From Pseudoalteromonas tunicata (GTDB lineage: Bacteria; Pseudomonadota; Gammaproteobacteria; Enterobacterales; Alteromonadaceae): a DNA stretch of 64,000 nucleotides. Made by a program: the position numbers and the translations under genes. A model generated the notes under the pieces. It made no database searches, was not told the origin of the DNA, and saw only the letters and a list, made by a program, of their open reading frames with translations. The DNA lies in contig NZ_CP011032.1 of the NCBI RefSeq assembly GCF_002310815.1, positions 2,210,001-2,274,000 of the forward strand, given 5' to 3'. Numbering within the stretch: position 1 is the first letter of the stretch; each line of letters starts with the position of its first letter. Below are positions 9,432-19,044 of the stretch, in pieces.

Positions 9432-9506
9432 AACAGCGCCATAAACGTCGCGAATTTGCGAGTGTCTGACGACTGAAGGGAGCGAATTTAATGGCATTGT
9501 TAGTGT
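9432..9506 (-). other. attC recombination site (VOC cassette)
   Basis: On the minus strand, directly after the VOC stop, the site reads ACTAACAATGCC ... GGCGCTGTT, the paired R''/R' boxes of an attC of about 75 bp with imperfect inner arms. The R' box is interrupted after GTT by the MITE. This shows the VOC gene arrived as an integron cassette. Confidence 0.75.
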
Positions 9507-9508
9507 TC

Positions 9509-9880
9509 TTATACATGCTGATCTATAAGAATAGGATTGCCATCTGGGTCAATAATCGAGAAACTCGATGGACCTTGCTCTGCGGCAACAGAATCTTCAG
9601 CTATTTGTATACCTTTAGACTTGAACTGCTCAAGCAACTGGCGCACATCATCAAACGACTCTAAATTTTCAGCATTTTGATTCCATCCTGGATTGAAGGT
9701 CAGTATATTTTTTTCAAACATACCTTGGAATAAGCCAATGTTTGTGTCCCCGTGCTTCATTATCAAAAAACCATGAGACTCTTCACCGGCAAACACTTCG
9801 AATCCAATTTTTTCGTAGAAGGCTTTCGATTTTTCCAAATCTTTCACAGCCAAACTTATTGAAAAGCAACCTAATTTCAT
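9509..9880 (-). CDS. VOC-superfamily (glyoxalase/bleomycin-resistance-like) protein
   Basis: 123 residues from the ATG preceded by AAGGAGAAG. The open frame upstream of it is only read-through of an IS end. The single glyoxalase fold shows FSISLAVKDLEKSKAFYEKI at the N terminus and SFSIIDPDGNPILIDQH at the C terminus. The acidic and histidine ligand positions of metal-dependent members are only partly visible. Such small VOC proteins act as lyases, dioxygenases or drug-binding proteins, and they are common in integron cassettes. Substrate unknown. An attC follows the stop within 3 bases. Confidence 0.85.
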   Translation of the reverse strand: MKLGCFSISLAVKDLEKSKAFYEKIGFEVFAGEESHGFLIMKHGDTNIGLFQGMFEKNILTFNPGWNQNAENLESFDDVRQLLEQFKSKGIQIAEDSVAAEQGPSSFSIIDPDGNPILIDQHV

Positions 9881-9914
9881 AATCTTCTCCTTATTGTCAT
9901 TCTTGAACACTAAC

Positions 9915-10065
9915 GAGAATGTTGAATTACTCGTTTTTAAAGTTATTTTTATTAGTCCATAAACGATAACTGAGTTGCTATTTTGATTCAATTGTTTAGT
10001 CGGGTTTGAGTGGGTAGTTTAAATAGGCGTTCTATACCGATTTTGTTACGGTTTCCCTGCAATAA
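9915..10065 (-). mobile_element. Remnant of the attC-targeting IS (left end only)
   Basis: Begins GAGAATGTTGAATTACTCG right after AAC (9912-9914) and continues through the conserved left-end block into sequence similar to the 43.2 kb copy. The rest of the element is lost. It lies about 30 bases upstream of the VOC start and marks the former R' box of the preceding cassette. The outward promoter-like pair is at 9963-9991. Confidence 0.75.
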
Positions 10066-10326
10066 TTTTTAGCCTATCAATATTTTTTATGTTTCGTCTT
10101 TTATTTTACATCAGTCGACTTGGCTAAATGATGCGCTGTACATTTTTAAGCGCTTGCGCGTACTAAAGTCGGTCATTTTTACTATCGTGACTGTTAACTT
10201 ATGTTATTGTCGTTTGAAAATAGGTGAATGTTCAACGTACCGCATTGCAAAATATACATTTAAATCGAGACTATGCCGTGTTATAAAAGTTATTGTTTAA
10301 TAAGGAAGTTATGAGGTTTACACGCT

Positions 10327-11427
10327 TTGAAATATTTTAATATCCTAGCCACCGCCGCAATGTGTTTATTATTAGTGGCATGCTCAAGCGAATCTGACAA
10401 AACCGCTTTTAAGCAATATGAATTAGCTAAAAAAAATCGCGATTTACATCAATTGCACACAGCCTTAATCACGTTGAATACTTTAGACCCCGAATCATTT
10501 GAATCAGAGCTCAATACTATCAAGCAATCGGTGGCTTTATTAAAACAACTCAATTCAGATCGTTCTTTTTCAAGTAACTATTTAATCAGCCATCAGGCGA
10601 ACCTATTGTTTAATAGTAAACAAGCAAAACAGGCGATTGTGCAGCATGGCAGCCAGCTCAATGAACTCATAAAAATAAACCAATTGATCACCAGCGCATT
10701 GACAGAACCGGCTCAGCTTACAGTGGCGTTTACCCAGCAACTTCAAGCATTGCCCTTAAATAAATGGCCTTTGGTTGATTTAAACAGTCAACTAAAACAT
10801 ACCATTAACGCTAAAAATGCTCTCGAACAAGCGCTACAACTTGCCAAGCTACATAAGTTAACTCAATACGCCCCTGAAACTGAGGCGCTGTTCGTTACGT
10901 TGAGGTTACAACTTACATTAAAACTTAACCTAATTGATAAGGTTTATATTGTCGCATTTACCAAAAGTGCAGATGAAATACGCGACCACAATCGGTTTTT
11001 AACTGACAAATCAAGCCCTTTGTTAAGCTCTTTTAATCCAGATAATGCATTGAATGCAATGCAACCGTTATTTATAAAAGCACAAGAGCAATATGCACCT
11101 TTTTTATTAGTTACCAATAACTTAATGACGCATCCTGTTTTTACTGACTATCCCAAAATACACCAAGCCTTACTTGATTGGTCGCAACTAGAACGTGATA
11201 TTTTAATGCCTTACGATAATTTTGTGAGCTATAGCCAAAATAGCGAACAACGAGTTGATAAAATTAACACTATCTTGGCGTTATTGAGTCAACAGCATCA
11301 ACAAAGTAGCTTAGAACATGCTCAATTGGCTCTCAATGACATACAAAAACAGCACCCTCAAGCATTCGACTTGATGGAAAAGTTAAAACATGACAGTGTT
11401 TTTGTTTATAGCGCAACATACAATTAG
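10327..11427 (+). CDS. Lipoprotein of unknown function
   Basis: 366 residues. The signal peptide ends in lipobox LVAC with Cys19 as the lipidation site (ATAAMCLLLVACSSES), so the mature protein is membrane-anchored in the envelope. The body is almost wholly helical, rich in Gln/Leu (many KQ, LNQL repeats), with no recognised domain. The start is a TTG with GAGG 11 bases upstream. An ATG at 10311 with an excellent AAGGAAG lies 16 bases earlier but in another frame, so a one-base slip near the start is possible. It is followed after 11 bases by a second secreted protein, and the pair probably forms an operon. Confidence 0.7.
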   Translation: MKYFNILATAAMCLLLVACSSESDKTAFKQYELAKKNRDLHQLHTALITLNTLDPESFESELNTIKQSVALLKQLNSDRSFSSNYLISHQANLLFNSKQAKQAIVQHGSQLNELIKINQLITSALTEPAQLTVAFTQQLQALPLNKWPLVDLNSQLKHTINAKNALEQALQLAKLHKLTQYAPETEALFVTLRLQLTLKLNLIDKVYIVAFTKSADEIRDHNRFLTDKSSPLLSSFNPDNALNAMQPLFIKAQEQYAPFLLVTNNLMTHPVFTDYPKIHQALLDWSQLERDILMPYDNFVSYSQNSEQRVDKINTILALLSQQHQQSSLEHAQLALNDIQKQHPQAFDLMEKLKHDSVFVYSATYN

Positions 11428-11438
11428 GAAATACATTA

Positions 11439-12791
11439 ATGATAAAAACAGGGATTTTGCTAATAACATTGCTACCCCAAATAAGCTTTGCACTTGACTT
11501 TTATCAACGTGAAGAATGGTGTGAATCAATCGATAAAACCAGCCCTTACGCCATCAAAAGTACAAAAGTATTCGATATAATTGCATCTAACCCTCAAAAA
11601 GAAAAAAACGATGCCATTTCTGATTTAAAAAAAGATTTATGGGAGAAAATTGATAAATTAGCTAAAGAAGAAAATATCGACAGTTTTTATTTCAAGAGTA
11701 TCAATCTAGAAAACCCACCAGACAGAAGCGCTCCTAGCCGTTTTGCTGATCGTTTAAAAGCCTCTGTAACACTTTATCCTGCAACACAATGTAATGTGCA
11801 AAGGCGTGTTAGCTGGGATCAAATAAAAGTATCGTCACAAGAGTCATTGCTTGCTTCTGGTACTGTGACAAGAGAGCACGTATTTAACATCAACATCTCA
11901 GCAGAAACAAACAAATCAAACCATGCATCACCTTCATTGGTTGATCCAGTGATCACTGAGTCAACATTCTATGGACTTTCATTAGGGATGACCAAAGAAG
12001 CGGTGCTCGATCATGTGCAAGGATTTGATTTAGAGATCCAAATAAGCCCAATTTCTGTGATTCACATTATTGGCCGTAATCACGCTTTCTATTTTAAAAA
12101 CAACTTATTAGTTGGTTATCAGTATGCATACAATTTATTGCCCATTGTCTTTGCCAATCAACTTGCAATGACACAAACTTGGCCGCAGTTTCAATTTGAT
12201 AATCAAAATATTTTAATCAATGATGATCTTAGTGCCAGTGCAAAAAGTGCCATTAAAAAGTTAACCAACAATAACGCACAAATTGAAACAGTCAAAAATG
12301 CAATAACAGAAGAAATTAAAACTAAATTGATCTCTTTTAGTTTAGGTGAAACCAACACATTTATACCTATGGTCAACAATACACGTTGCGTAGACTTTAA
12401 CGCCCCCCTTGAAGCCCAATTAACATCCTTAAAGCACCATTATCGACTGAAGTTTAATGAGCAAGATAAAAATGTTAGCTATTTAAACGATTGCCAACAG
12501 CTGCTTACTTTTCAAGGACAATATTTAAAAAAGGTTAAGTTGATGCAGCTGACAGAATTAACAAATTATCAACTCAGTCCTTTAAATAAACTGCTCAATC
12601 AACAAGAGGCATGGAAATTTGGTGCAATAAAACAAGGCATGCCTGAAAGCCAGGTCATTGATAAGCTAAAAGTGAGCAACCCATTCATCTTTGAGCAACA
12701 ACTCGAAATAAGTAACGATAAGTGGTACGGCACATTACAATTTGGCGAAAAAGGCGTTGTATCAGGTAAATTAGACTATTTTGGATCTTAG
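11439..12791 (+). CDS. Secreted protein of unknown function
   Basis: 450 residues with a signal peptide (MIKTGILLITLLPQISFA) and a mature N terminus LDFYQREEWCES. Two segments resemble each other: GLSLGMTKEAVLDHVQGF (about residue 179) and GAIKQGMPESQVIDKLKV (about 396). Each has the G(M)(T/P)xxxVxxxL pattern seen in small BamE/SmpA-like modules of envelope proteins. Cysteines are sparse. It follows the lipoprotein gene by 11 bases, so the two products may act together in the periplasm. No enzyme motif was seen. Confidence 0.7.
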   Translation: MIKTGILLITLLPQISFALDFYQREEWCESIDKTSPYAIKSTKVFDIIASNPQKEKNDAISDLKKDLWEKIDKLAKEENIDSFYFKSINLENPPDRSAPSRFADRLKASVTLYPATQCNVQRRVSWDQIKVSSQESLLASGTVTREHVFNINISAETNKSNHASPSLVDPVITESTFYGLSLGMTKEAVLDHVQGFDLEIQISPISVIHIIGRNHAFYFKNNLLVGYQYAYNLLPIVFANQLAMTQTWPQFQFDNQNILINDDLSASAKSAIKKLTNNNAQIETVKNAITEEIKTKLISFSLGETNTFIPMVNNTRCVDFNAPLEAQLTSLKHHYRLKFNEQDKNVSYLNDCQQLLTFQGQYLKKVKLMQLTELTNYQLSPLNKLLNQQEAWKFGAIKQGMPESQVIDKLKVSNPFIFEQQLEISNDKWYGTLQFGEKGVVSGKLDYFGS

Positions 12792-12823
12792 AACAGCGCC
12801 TTTAGCCTTTTAAGCTAATACTG

Positions 12824-12908
12824 AATAAACGCTCGACATCAACCCTAAATATTTTATTTATTTTCAATAACTTGTATAATAAACATTGAAAACGATGTCG
12901 AGTTTATT
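12824..12908 (+). terminator. Long-loop inverted repeat after the secreted-protein pair
   Basis: AATAAACGCTCGACATC pairs with GATGTCGAGTTTATT across about 53 bases (two-base bulge). The loop holds a smaller nested pair (TCAAT/ATTGA). It lies between the plus-strand operon and the minus-strand mipA pseudogene, so it could end transcription from either side. No clear U-tract. Confidence 0.4.
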
Positions 12909-13011
12909 GCTCAGCTACATTACTTAACTTTAAGAACAAATTCGTTACACTCTTTGCACATCAAAAATGGTGGCGCAGCCTCGCATTTTTATCCATAACA
13001 ATCTGAAATTA

Positions 13012-13854
13012 TTACACATATATAAAACCTATCCCCACTTCGGTTTCATAGTTATTGCAAACAATTGGGCTTTTGCGCAACTCACTACTGAAATATTCAA
13101 ATAGTGCTTCACCGTAAATCTGCCAATCTTCATTGATGTTGTGACGGTATGAATAATCGATTCCGAAAGATCGTAAGCCTCCATTTAGATTCGTTGCGGC
13201 TAAGCCTGAAGCAGCAGCTTGCATTACGTTTATACCAAACCCCTTGTTGGCGTACTCGCTGTCATGAAAAACAGCAACCAAATTAACTTCTGAACCACTG
13301 CTATCATTTTGGCTTCCAAAGCAGTAACCCACGCCAAATAATCCTAAATTGCCATCACCTCCCGTCACGACCCGCCCTATTATCCAAGAGCGCCAATCAG
13401 AGCTAAATGCTCGGCGTGCTTGAAGCACAACTTCAAAACCTTCTTCTTGGTTGCCTAGGCCATTTAAATGGCCGTCGTCTGAGTCGCTTTCTTCGCGACC
13501 CTCTTCAAAGCCAAGCAAGGTGTCAATTAACCAAGTTTCATCTAATAGACCACGCAAGCCCAATGCTTCGCCTGCGAAATAAAAAATATTATCATTACTT
13601 CGTCATTGCACAGCCCCTGCAGGCTGGATTTCCAAGCCAAATTCATCTGAGCCTTCGTACGCTGTTTCATATTCAACGCCGAGGCCAAGCCCAAACGCTC
13701 AGCCTTTATTGCCTTTTGTGAAGCCATCAACTGAGGGTCATGGAACTAAAACTGTTTTTGTATCTTGCGCTAAGGCGGTGTTAAAGGGATAGATAAAGGT
13801 GGTAATAGCTCCGGCAATGGCTAGAGGAAAGGCATAAGTTTTGTCATTTTTTAT
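13012..13854 (-). pseudogene. mipA: MipA/OmpV-family outer-membrane protein, degraded
   Basis: The C-terminal two thirds read cleanly as MipA (GLRGLLDETWL, EEGREESDSDDGHLNGLG, VLQARRAFSSDWR, SEVNLVAVFHDSEYANKGFG, YRHNINEDWQIYGEALFE, EVGIGFIYV). Upstream the gene is broken: the expected start codon reads ATA, a TGA follows the signal-peptide region (AFPLAIAGAITTFIYPFNTA, then VLVP-stop), a G is missing in GLGLGVEYETAYEGS, and the Trp after AVQ has become TGA. MipA links MltA and PBP1B-type murein machinery or acts as a small outer-membrane protein. Multiple lesions indicate a true pseudogene rather than a sequencing error. Confidence 0.85.
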
Positions 13855-14009
13855 GTCTTGTATGTGTAACAAAGCGCAATCAAACGCTCATTTTTGTTCA
13901 ATTAGTGTACGCATGCTTTTGAAAAAGTTCATTTTTTGGCAAATTAAAGCTTGGAACTGAAATTTTACACTACAAAAAAACTGCCAATATGTTTGCTGTG
14001 ATATGTCCT

Positions 14010-14080
14010 GTCGGGCTAAAGCTCGACCTACAAAATGCGGCAGAGCTGCGCTCGACTTGGCTAGCAGGCTTGCACCTGCG
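14010..14080. repeat. REP-like palindromic repeat
   Basis: GTCGGGCTAAAGCTCGACC followed by AGAGCTGCGCTCGACTTGG and GCAGGCTTGCACCTGCG: three nested stem-forming units. Related copies lie at 43.80, 58.16 and 58.60 kb. It is placed between two minus-strand genes, where it could also act as the transcription end of the chitin operon. Confidence 0.75.
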
Positions 14081-14174
14081 CCCCTCAATGCAAACTCTGA
14101 AATCAAGTTTCTAAATAAAGAGCACGCGCCACTGCCGCGCTTTAATCTGGGCAAAACAAATGTGGGTTATTTGT

Positions 14175-16523
14175 TTATAAACACATCTGTTGGGCACGTT
14201 TTAAATTGTTAATAGACGCAATAACTTGCGTGATGGTGCCGTTATGGTTTTTAACCGAGTTTTCAACCCCATTCTTAGCTACTCCCTTTTTAACCGCGCC
14301 CTCAACAGTCCAATCGTTATACTGTTTTAACGCTTGCAGTATCGCAATATAACTGGCTTGCCATTCATCTATCGTCATAAACAGCGGGTGATTTTTTTCA
14401 AGTTCGCTTTGCCATGCTTGCAGCTGTGCTTGTAAGGCCGAAAGTTTTGCTGCTGCGCACTGCAATTGGTAATCGGCCACCTCATCATCAAAGCGCCGTA
14501 ACGCTAAACTTTCAACAGGTAATGCATCGACTATTTTATCAAGCGGGGCGAGTTGATGATATTCATCACGTAAGTAAGCTAGGTGGTGCAAGGTATAATA
14601 ATGAGCGGGTTCAATCAGTTGGCTAAATGTTATCAGGGCATCAATGTTTTCTACTGTCGCACCCGCTACGTGTTTTAGGCGTTGTACAAATTGTTGTTGC
14701 TGCAATAAGCCAACGTGCTCATTGGCATAACGGTGCATAACTGCCAACCGTTGGTACATATCGCGCTCGTTGGTGAGGCTGGGCGATGACCAAAACCGCT
14801 CGGCAATGGCATACAAACGCGGCCATAACCGGGTATCGAGATTCTCGGTTGTAATTAACTCAGACCAAATAGTGGCTTCACCGCCCAGCACATTGCCAGT
14901 TTGCTCACGCTGCTGCTCGGCAATCAGTAGGGTATTTAAATGCTCGAGGCTGGTTGTATTGGCTTGCGCGGCAAAGGTGTAGGGCGTATTACCAATGAGC
15001 GCATCGAGCTGGCTGTTTTGGCCTAAAGCAAAACGCAACGTAGTTGGGCCCATCCAGGTATCGAGCGTAATCTGATAAACACCGGCGGTTTGCTTTACGT
15101 TGTGACTGATAAATTGGCCTTTGCCCTTTATCTCAACGCGAGCAAAGATTGCATTATGGTGATTGGTAAACACATCAACCTGCCCCGTCACGGGGCTACC
15201 TTTTAATCGGGTGAGCGTAAAATTCACACTGCCTTTGAGCTTGTGTGCCACCACTTTTTTTGTTGGTGCGGGCACGGGGTGATTGCGATAATGGTAGCTA
15301 GTCCACTGGGGCTGGTCGATATAAAAGCCGCTGGAGAGTAAACCATCAAATCCCGCTTCGCGGATGGCGGTGAGTGAATGGTGGCCGCGCCACGATTGTA
15401 CTAAGGTGTTTTTTGGTAAACTCGGATGCAGCACTTCATCCCAACCAATCATTTTTTTGTGGTATTTGGCTAAAATGGTGGCAACGCGTTGGTTAAAATA
15501 AGCATGCAAGGCATAACTATCGCTAAGGTTGTTAGTCTGCATGTAGGCTTGTATTTGGCTGTTTGTTTGCCAGTCACTGTCGTCGACTTCATCGCCACCA
15601 ATATGTAAATAAGGGTCTGGAAATAACCCTGCAAGCTCATCGACTACTTCATCAACAAATAGATAAACCTTAGGATTACTGGGGTCAAGTAATGGTTTAA
15701 ATACGCCCCAATGGCGCTCCATTTCACTCAAAACTGTACCGCTGCCCAACTCAGGATACGCCAAAATAATTGCACTGGCATGGCCGGGTACATCAAACTC
15801 AGGCACTACGCGAATGCCCAACTGCGCGGCATAAGCCACCACTTCTTTAATTTGTGCTTGGGTATAATACAGCCCATCTGAGGCAGTTTGATGCAATTTA
15901 GGGTAGCTGTTTAATTCAATACGCCAGCCTTGGTCGTCGGTTAAATGCCAATGAAATACGTTAAATTTGGCTGATGCAAGCCCGCGCAAGGTGCGCTTTA
16001 CATCATCAATCGGTAAAAAATGGCGCACACCATCAAATAACAACCCGCGCCACGGGTATGTAGGACTATCGGTAATGGTGACATTGACCAGTTGCCGTGG
16101 TTTTTCGGCCAAAAACACTAACTGCGACAAGGTGGCAAGGCCACGTAACAGCCCGTATTGGTTGGCACTGCTTAAAGTAATGACCTGATTTTCAATACTT
16201 AAGGCATAGCTTTCATCCATAGCTAAATACGGCAAAGGGCCATCGAGTTTATTGACCTTCAGCTGTAGCTGTGCACGCTCGAACGCGGTCCATTGAATAG
16301 CAGAAAACTGCGTTGACAGCTGAGAGTTGGCCAATAATGGCGCAAGCGCAGCTTGCTGCTCTTTGGCAACATACACCGTAAGGGTGCTGTTAAGCTGGGA
16401 GTTTCCTTCAAGTAAGGTGACATTGGTAGGCATGGGCATCAGGGCGGGTAAGGCATTGGCTGAACTAAAGGGTAAAAAACCAATTAATACGGCACAAAAG
16501 AAAAGATAAATTAACTTATTCAT
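14175..16523 (-). CDS. Secreted GH20 beta-N-acetylhexosaminidase
   Basis: 782 residues with a signal peptide ending SSANA. A GH20b domain (about 25-150) is followed by the TIM-barrel: WRGLLFDGVRHF, FHWHLTDDQGWRIE, PEFDVPGHASA, and the catalytic pair Asp311-Glu312 in HIGGDEV. The Asp positions the substrate acetamido group and the Glu is the acid. It removes terminal GlcNAc from chito-oligosaccharides in the periplasm or outside. It is the last gene of a seven-gene operon, overlapping the kinase by 4 bases. In the marine oxidative chitin pathway this step frees GlcNAc and the oxidised end unit GlcNAc1A. The long C-terminal extension (residues 550-782) has no assigned role. Confidence 0.93.
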   Translation of the reverse strand: MNKLIYLFFCAVLIGFLPFSSANALPALMPMPTNVTLLEGNSQLNSTLTVYVAKEQQAALAPLLANSQLSTQFSAIQWTAFERAQLQLKVNKLDGPLPYLAMDESYALSIENQVITLSSANQYGLLRGLATLSQLVFLAEKPRQLVNVTITDSPTYPWRGLLFDGVRHFLPIDDVKRTLRGLASAKFNVFHWHLTDDQGWRIELNSYPKLHQTASDGLYYTQAQIKEVVAYAAQLGIRVVPEFDVPGHASAIILAYPELGSGTVLSEMERHWGVFKPLLDPSNPKVYLFVDEVVDELAGLFPDPYLHIGGDEVDDSDWQTNSQIQAYMQTNNLSDSYALHAYFNQRVATILAKYHKKMIGWDEVLHPSLPKNTLVQSWRGHHSLTAIREAGFDGLLSSGFYIDQPQWTSYHYRNHPVPAPTKKVVAHKLKGSVNFTLTRLKGSPVTGQVDVFTNHHNAIFARVEIKGKGQFISHNVKQTAGVYQITLDTWMGPTTLRFALGQNSQLDALIGNTPYTFAAQANTTSLEHLNTLLIAEQQREQTGNVLGGEATIWSELITTENLDTRLWPRLYAIAERFWSSPSLTNERDMYQRLAVMHRYANEHVGLLQQQQFVQRLKHVAGATVENIDALITFSQLIEPAHYYTLHHLAYLRDEYHQLAPLDKIVDALPVESLALRRFDDEVADYQLQCAAAKLSALQAQLQAWQSELEKNHPLFMTIDEWQASYIAILQALKQYNDWTVEGAVKKGVAKNGVENSVKNHNGTITQVIASINNLKRAQQMCL

Positions 16524-17479
16524 TCAAAAAGTCCTTTGGCATGCAGCACGGCGCTGGACATTGGCATAATGCTAGTTGCAACAATGGCACCTGAGCCACC
16601 AATTACTTGTGCCGCAAGGCGTTGCGCGGTGTTGATAGCAACCTTAATCGGTTGGCCAGATAAATACTCAGCTAAGAAGCCAGCTGAAAATGAATCACCT
16701 GCAGCCGTGGTATCAACAACCTGTGTAACAGGGCTCACAGGGTAACGGGACAAAGTGTGATTTTGCCCCACTGTTTGCAATACCAAGGTATCGTCAATAC
16801 CTTGTTTAATCACCACTAATGCATGGGAACATGCTTGATAAAATGCACTTAATTGGTATTCGCTACACTGGCCAAACACACCAAAGTGGTCGTCATTAGT
16901 GGCAAAAATAATGTCTGCAATCTTAAAGGCCTGCTGATAACACTTTTGTGCTTGTGCCTTGTTTTGCCAAAGTATTTCACGGTAGTTACTATCAAAAATG
17001 ACGCGCCCACCCGCTTGTTTATACGCCTCAACATGAGCGATAAATAGCTGTAATGCAGCCTCATCTAAAATTGCTAAACTAATGGCCGAAAAGTACACGT
17101 AATCAAATTGTTTTTGTTTTAGTGCAATTAAAAACATCTGTTGCTGATCAAGGTCAAAATACACTCTGGCGGCGCTGTTTTTACGATTGTAATGAAAAGC
17201 TCGTTCGCCTTGCTCATCAGTGGTAATGCCGTACACACCGAGTGTACGAGCTGGCGAGTGTTGTAAATACTGTAAATTTAATCCTTGATGGAGCCAAAGC
17301 GTATGCGCATGAATGCTTAGCTCATCACACCCTATCGCCGAAACAAAATACACATCGGCTTGGCGATCTAATAAACGCTTTAAATACACCGCACTGTTAT
17401 ACGTATCGCCACCGAAGCTCCCGGCATAATTAGGTGATAACTCATGCATTGCTTCACCAAAAAAAGCGATTTTAATCAT
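16520..17479 (-). CDS. kdgK: PfkB-family sugar kinase, probably 2-keto-3-deoxygluconate kinase
   Basis: 319 residues. The N-terminal substrate motif GGDTYNSAVYLKRL and the C-terminal ATP/anion-hole motif DTTAAGDSFSAGFL (catalytic Asp in AAGDS) are both present. This is the ribokinase fold of KDG kinases. In this operon it would phosphorylate 2-keto-3-deoxygluconate, made by deamination of glucosaminic acid, to KDPG, which enters the Entner-Doudoroff aldolase step. It overlaps the symporter gene by 8 bases and the hexosaminidase by 4, indicating translational coupling. The family is certain; the substrate is inferred from context. Confidence 0.88.
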   Translation of the reverse strand: MIKIAFFGEAMHELSPNYAGSFGGDTYNSAVYLKRLLDRQADVYFVSAIGCDELSIHAHTLWLHQGLNLQYLQHSPARTLGVYGITTDEQGERAFHYNRKNSAARVYFDLDQQQMFLIALKQKQFDYVYFSAISLAILDEAALQLFIAHVEAYKQAGGRVIFDSNYREILWQNKAQAQKCYQQAFKIADIIFATNDDHFGVFGQCSEYQLSAFYQACSHALVVIKQGIDDTLVLQTVGQNHTLSRYPVSPVTQVVDTTAAGDSFSAGFLAEYLSGQPIKVAINTAQRLAAQVIGGSGAIVATSIMPMSSAVLHAKGLFE

Positions 17480-18920
17480 GTTGCATCTCCTCGCGTTGGG
17501 CTTTTAATATTGCCAGCGCCTCCATTGAGGTGCGTGTTTGCACAGGCGTAAGTAAAGTGACCACGGCAGCCAAAATGGCCGATATTGTGGTAGCCGGAAT
17601 AATCGGATTACTCCAATAAGCAAGCCAATCTGGCGTTAAGATAATGGCGAACGAGACAAGTAACGAAACAAACAGCGCTGTCATTACTCCTTGCCAATTA
17701 AAACGCGACCAAAAATGCCCAAACAATACCGACACACATAAGCCCGACATTAAAGTGGCAATCATATTGGTGATATAACCAATGACATCATTCGTTAATA
17801 ACGCTAGTAATAATGCAATACCAATCGTTAGCACCAAACCAAAACGTGAAAGCATCACCACTTCATTAGCATGAGGCATACGGTTAAAGACTAAACAATA
17901 TAAGTCGCGAATTAGCACACTGACTGCGGCAATTGCATCGGAACTAGCGCTCGAAATAGTGGCCGACAACCCGGCAATAATGACTAAAGCCGCCAAGCCA
18001 AATGGTAAAAGCTCCATCGCCATGTACGGAAACGAAAACGCACTGTTTTCAAGGTCTGGGTTTAACTTAAACGCCGCCATGCCAATAATGGCGGGCACAA
18101 TGGCAAATAATAAATATAATCCACCAGAGGTATAAAATGATTGGCGAATGCTTTTAACGTGTTTACCCGAATAAATGCGCTGACGAAACGAAGGCGCCAC
18201 TAAAACCCCCACCAGCACCGCAAAAAATAACGATAATCCTGGTAATACGCCCACTTTATCAAGCGATAAAAAACTTTGATTAAGCACAGGCTGAGCACTG
18301 GCCATTTCGGCTACACCGCCAACTTCATAAAGGGCAACACCCGCCATTAAGAAAAAACCAACAAACAAGACTACAGCTTGGATAGAATCTGTCCAAACCA
18401 CTGCAACATAACCGCCAATCACCACATAAATGCTAAATCCCAGTGCAATAATCAATTTTGCTGAAAATGGCGATAACCCAGTTAACCACGCAAGGTACAT
18501 ACCGCCACCCAAAATATGCGCACCAAGCCAACCTATGCTGGCAATAAAAATAAAGACGGCAATGGTATTTTTAACAATAGGATGCGCACCGACATAATAA
18601 GAAACTTCTTCGCTCATAGTCATAAACTGATGCTCTCGCACCGGTGCAAATACCTTGGCCAGCAATAAAATGCCGCACGCCCCGCCAAGGCCATAAATCA
18701 TCCCTGCCCAGCCATTTAAATAAGCAAACCCCACAGCGCCCATGGAGGAACCTGTACCTACCATAGTCGCCACCGTTGTACCTAAGGTCAGAAAAAACGG
18801 TAAATTACGCCCACCTAATAAAAAGTCATCACCACCTTTGGTATTGCGGCTTACCCACCAGCCAAACCAAATCATAAATCCTAAATAGCCTAAAAAGGCC
18901 AACAACAATTCCCATTTCAT
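17472..18920 (-). CDS. Sodium:solute symporter (SSS family)
   Basis: 482 residues, about 13 hydrophobic helices. Typical SSS landmarks: GGRNLPFFLTLGTTVATMVG near the N terminus, VVIGGYVAVVWTDSIQAVV in the middle and LAALVIIAGLSATISSASSD with the sodium-site serines. It lies in the inner membrane between the RidA and kinase genes. By position it should import the hydrolysed product, most likely N-acetylglucosaminic acid or a related acylated amino-sugar acid. Transport of an N-acyl-D-amino acid cannot be excluded. Confidence 0.9.
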   Translation of the reverse strand: MKWELLLAFLGYLGFMIWFGWWVSRNTKGGDDFLLGGRNLPFFLTLGTTVATMVGTGSSMGAVGFAYLNGWAGMIYGLGGACGILLLAKVFAPVREHQFMTMSEEVSYYVGAHPIVKNTIAVFIFIASIGWLGAHILGGGMYLAWLTGLSPFSAKLIIALGFSIYVVIGGYVAVVWTDSIQAVVLFVGFFLMAGVALYEVGGVAEMASAQPVLNQSFLSLDKVGVLPGLSLFFAVLVGVLVAPSFRQRIYSGKHVKSIRQSFYTSGGLYLLFAIVPAIIGMAAFKLNPDLENSAFSFPYMAMELLPFGLAALVIIAGLSATISSASSDAIAAVSVLIRDLYCLVFNRMPHANEVVMLSRFGLVLTIGIALLLALLTNDVIGYITNMIATLMSGLCVSVLFGHFWSRFNWQGVMTALFVSLLVSFAIILTPDWLAYWSNPIIPATTISAILAAVVTLLTPVQTRTSMEALAILKAQREEMQHD

Positions 18921-19044
18921 AGCGCACTCTTTTATTATTTTTAATTGTATTGATGCATCATAAATTGATGATATTTATTATTTTTAGTGCAATATCCAGC
19001 ACTCGTTATCCTCTGAGTTCGGGAGGCTCAGAGGCACTCAATTG

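Noticed and set aside
9881-9991. N-terminal extension of the VOC protein
   Set aside because: The extra 37 codons translate an IS end; a strong AAGGAG lies before the internal ATG that starts the conserved fold.
13888-14154. 88-codon minus-strand open frame (and its plus-strand partner)
   Set aside because: Both read through the REP-like repeat at 14.01 kb; palindromic repeats often leave open frames.
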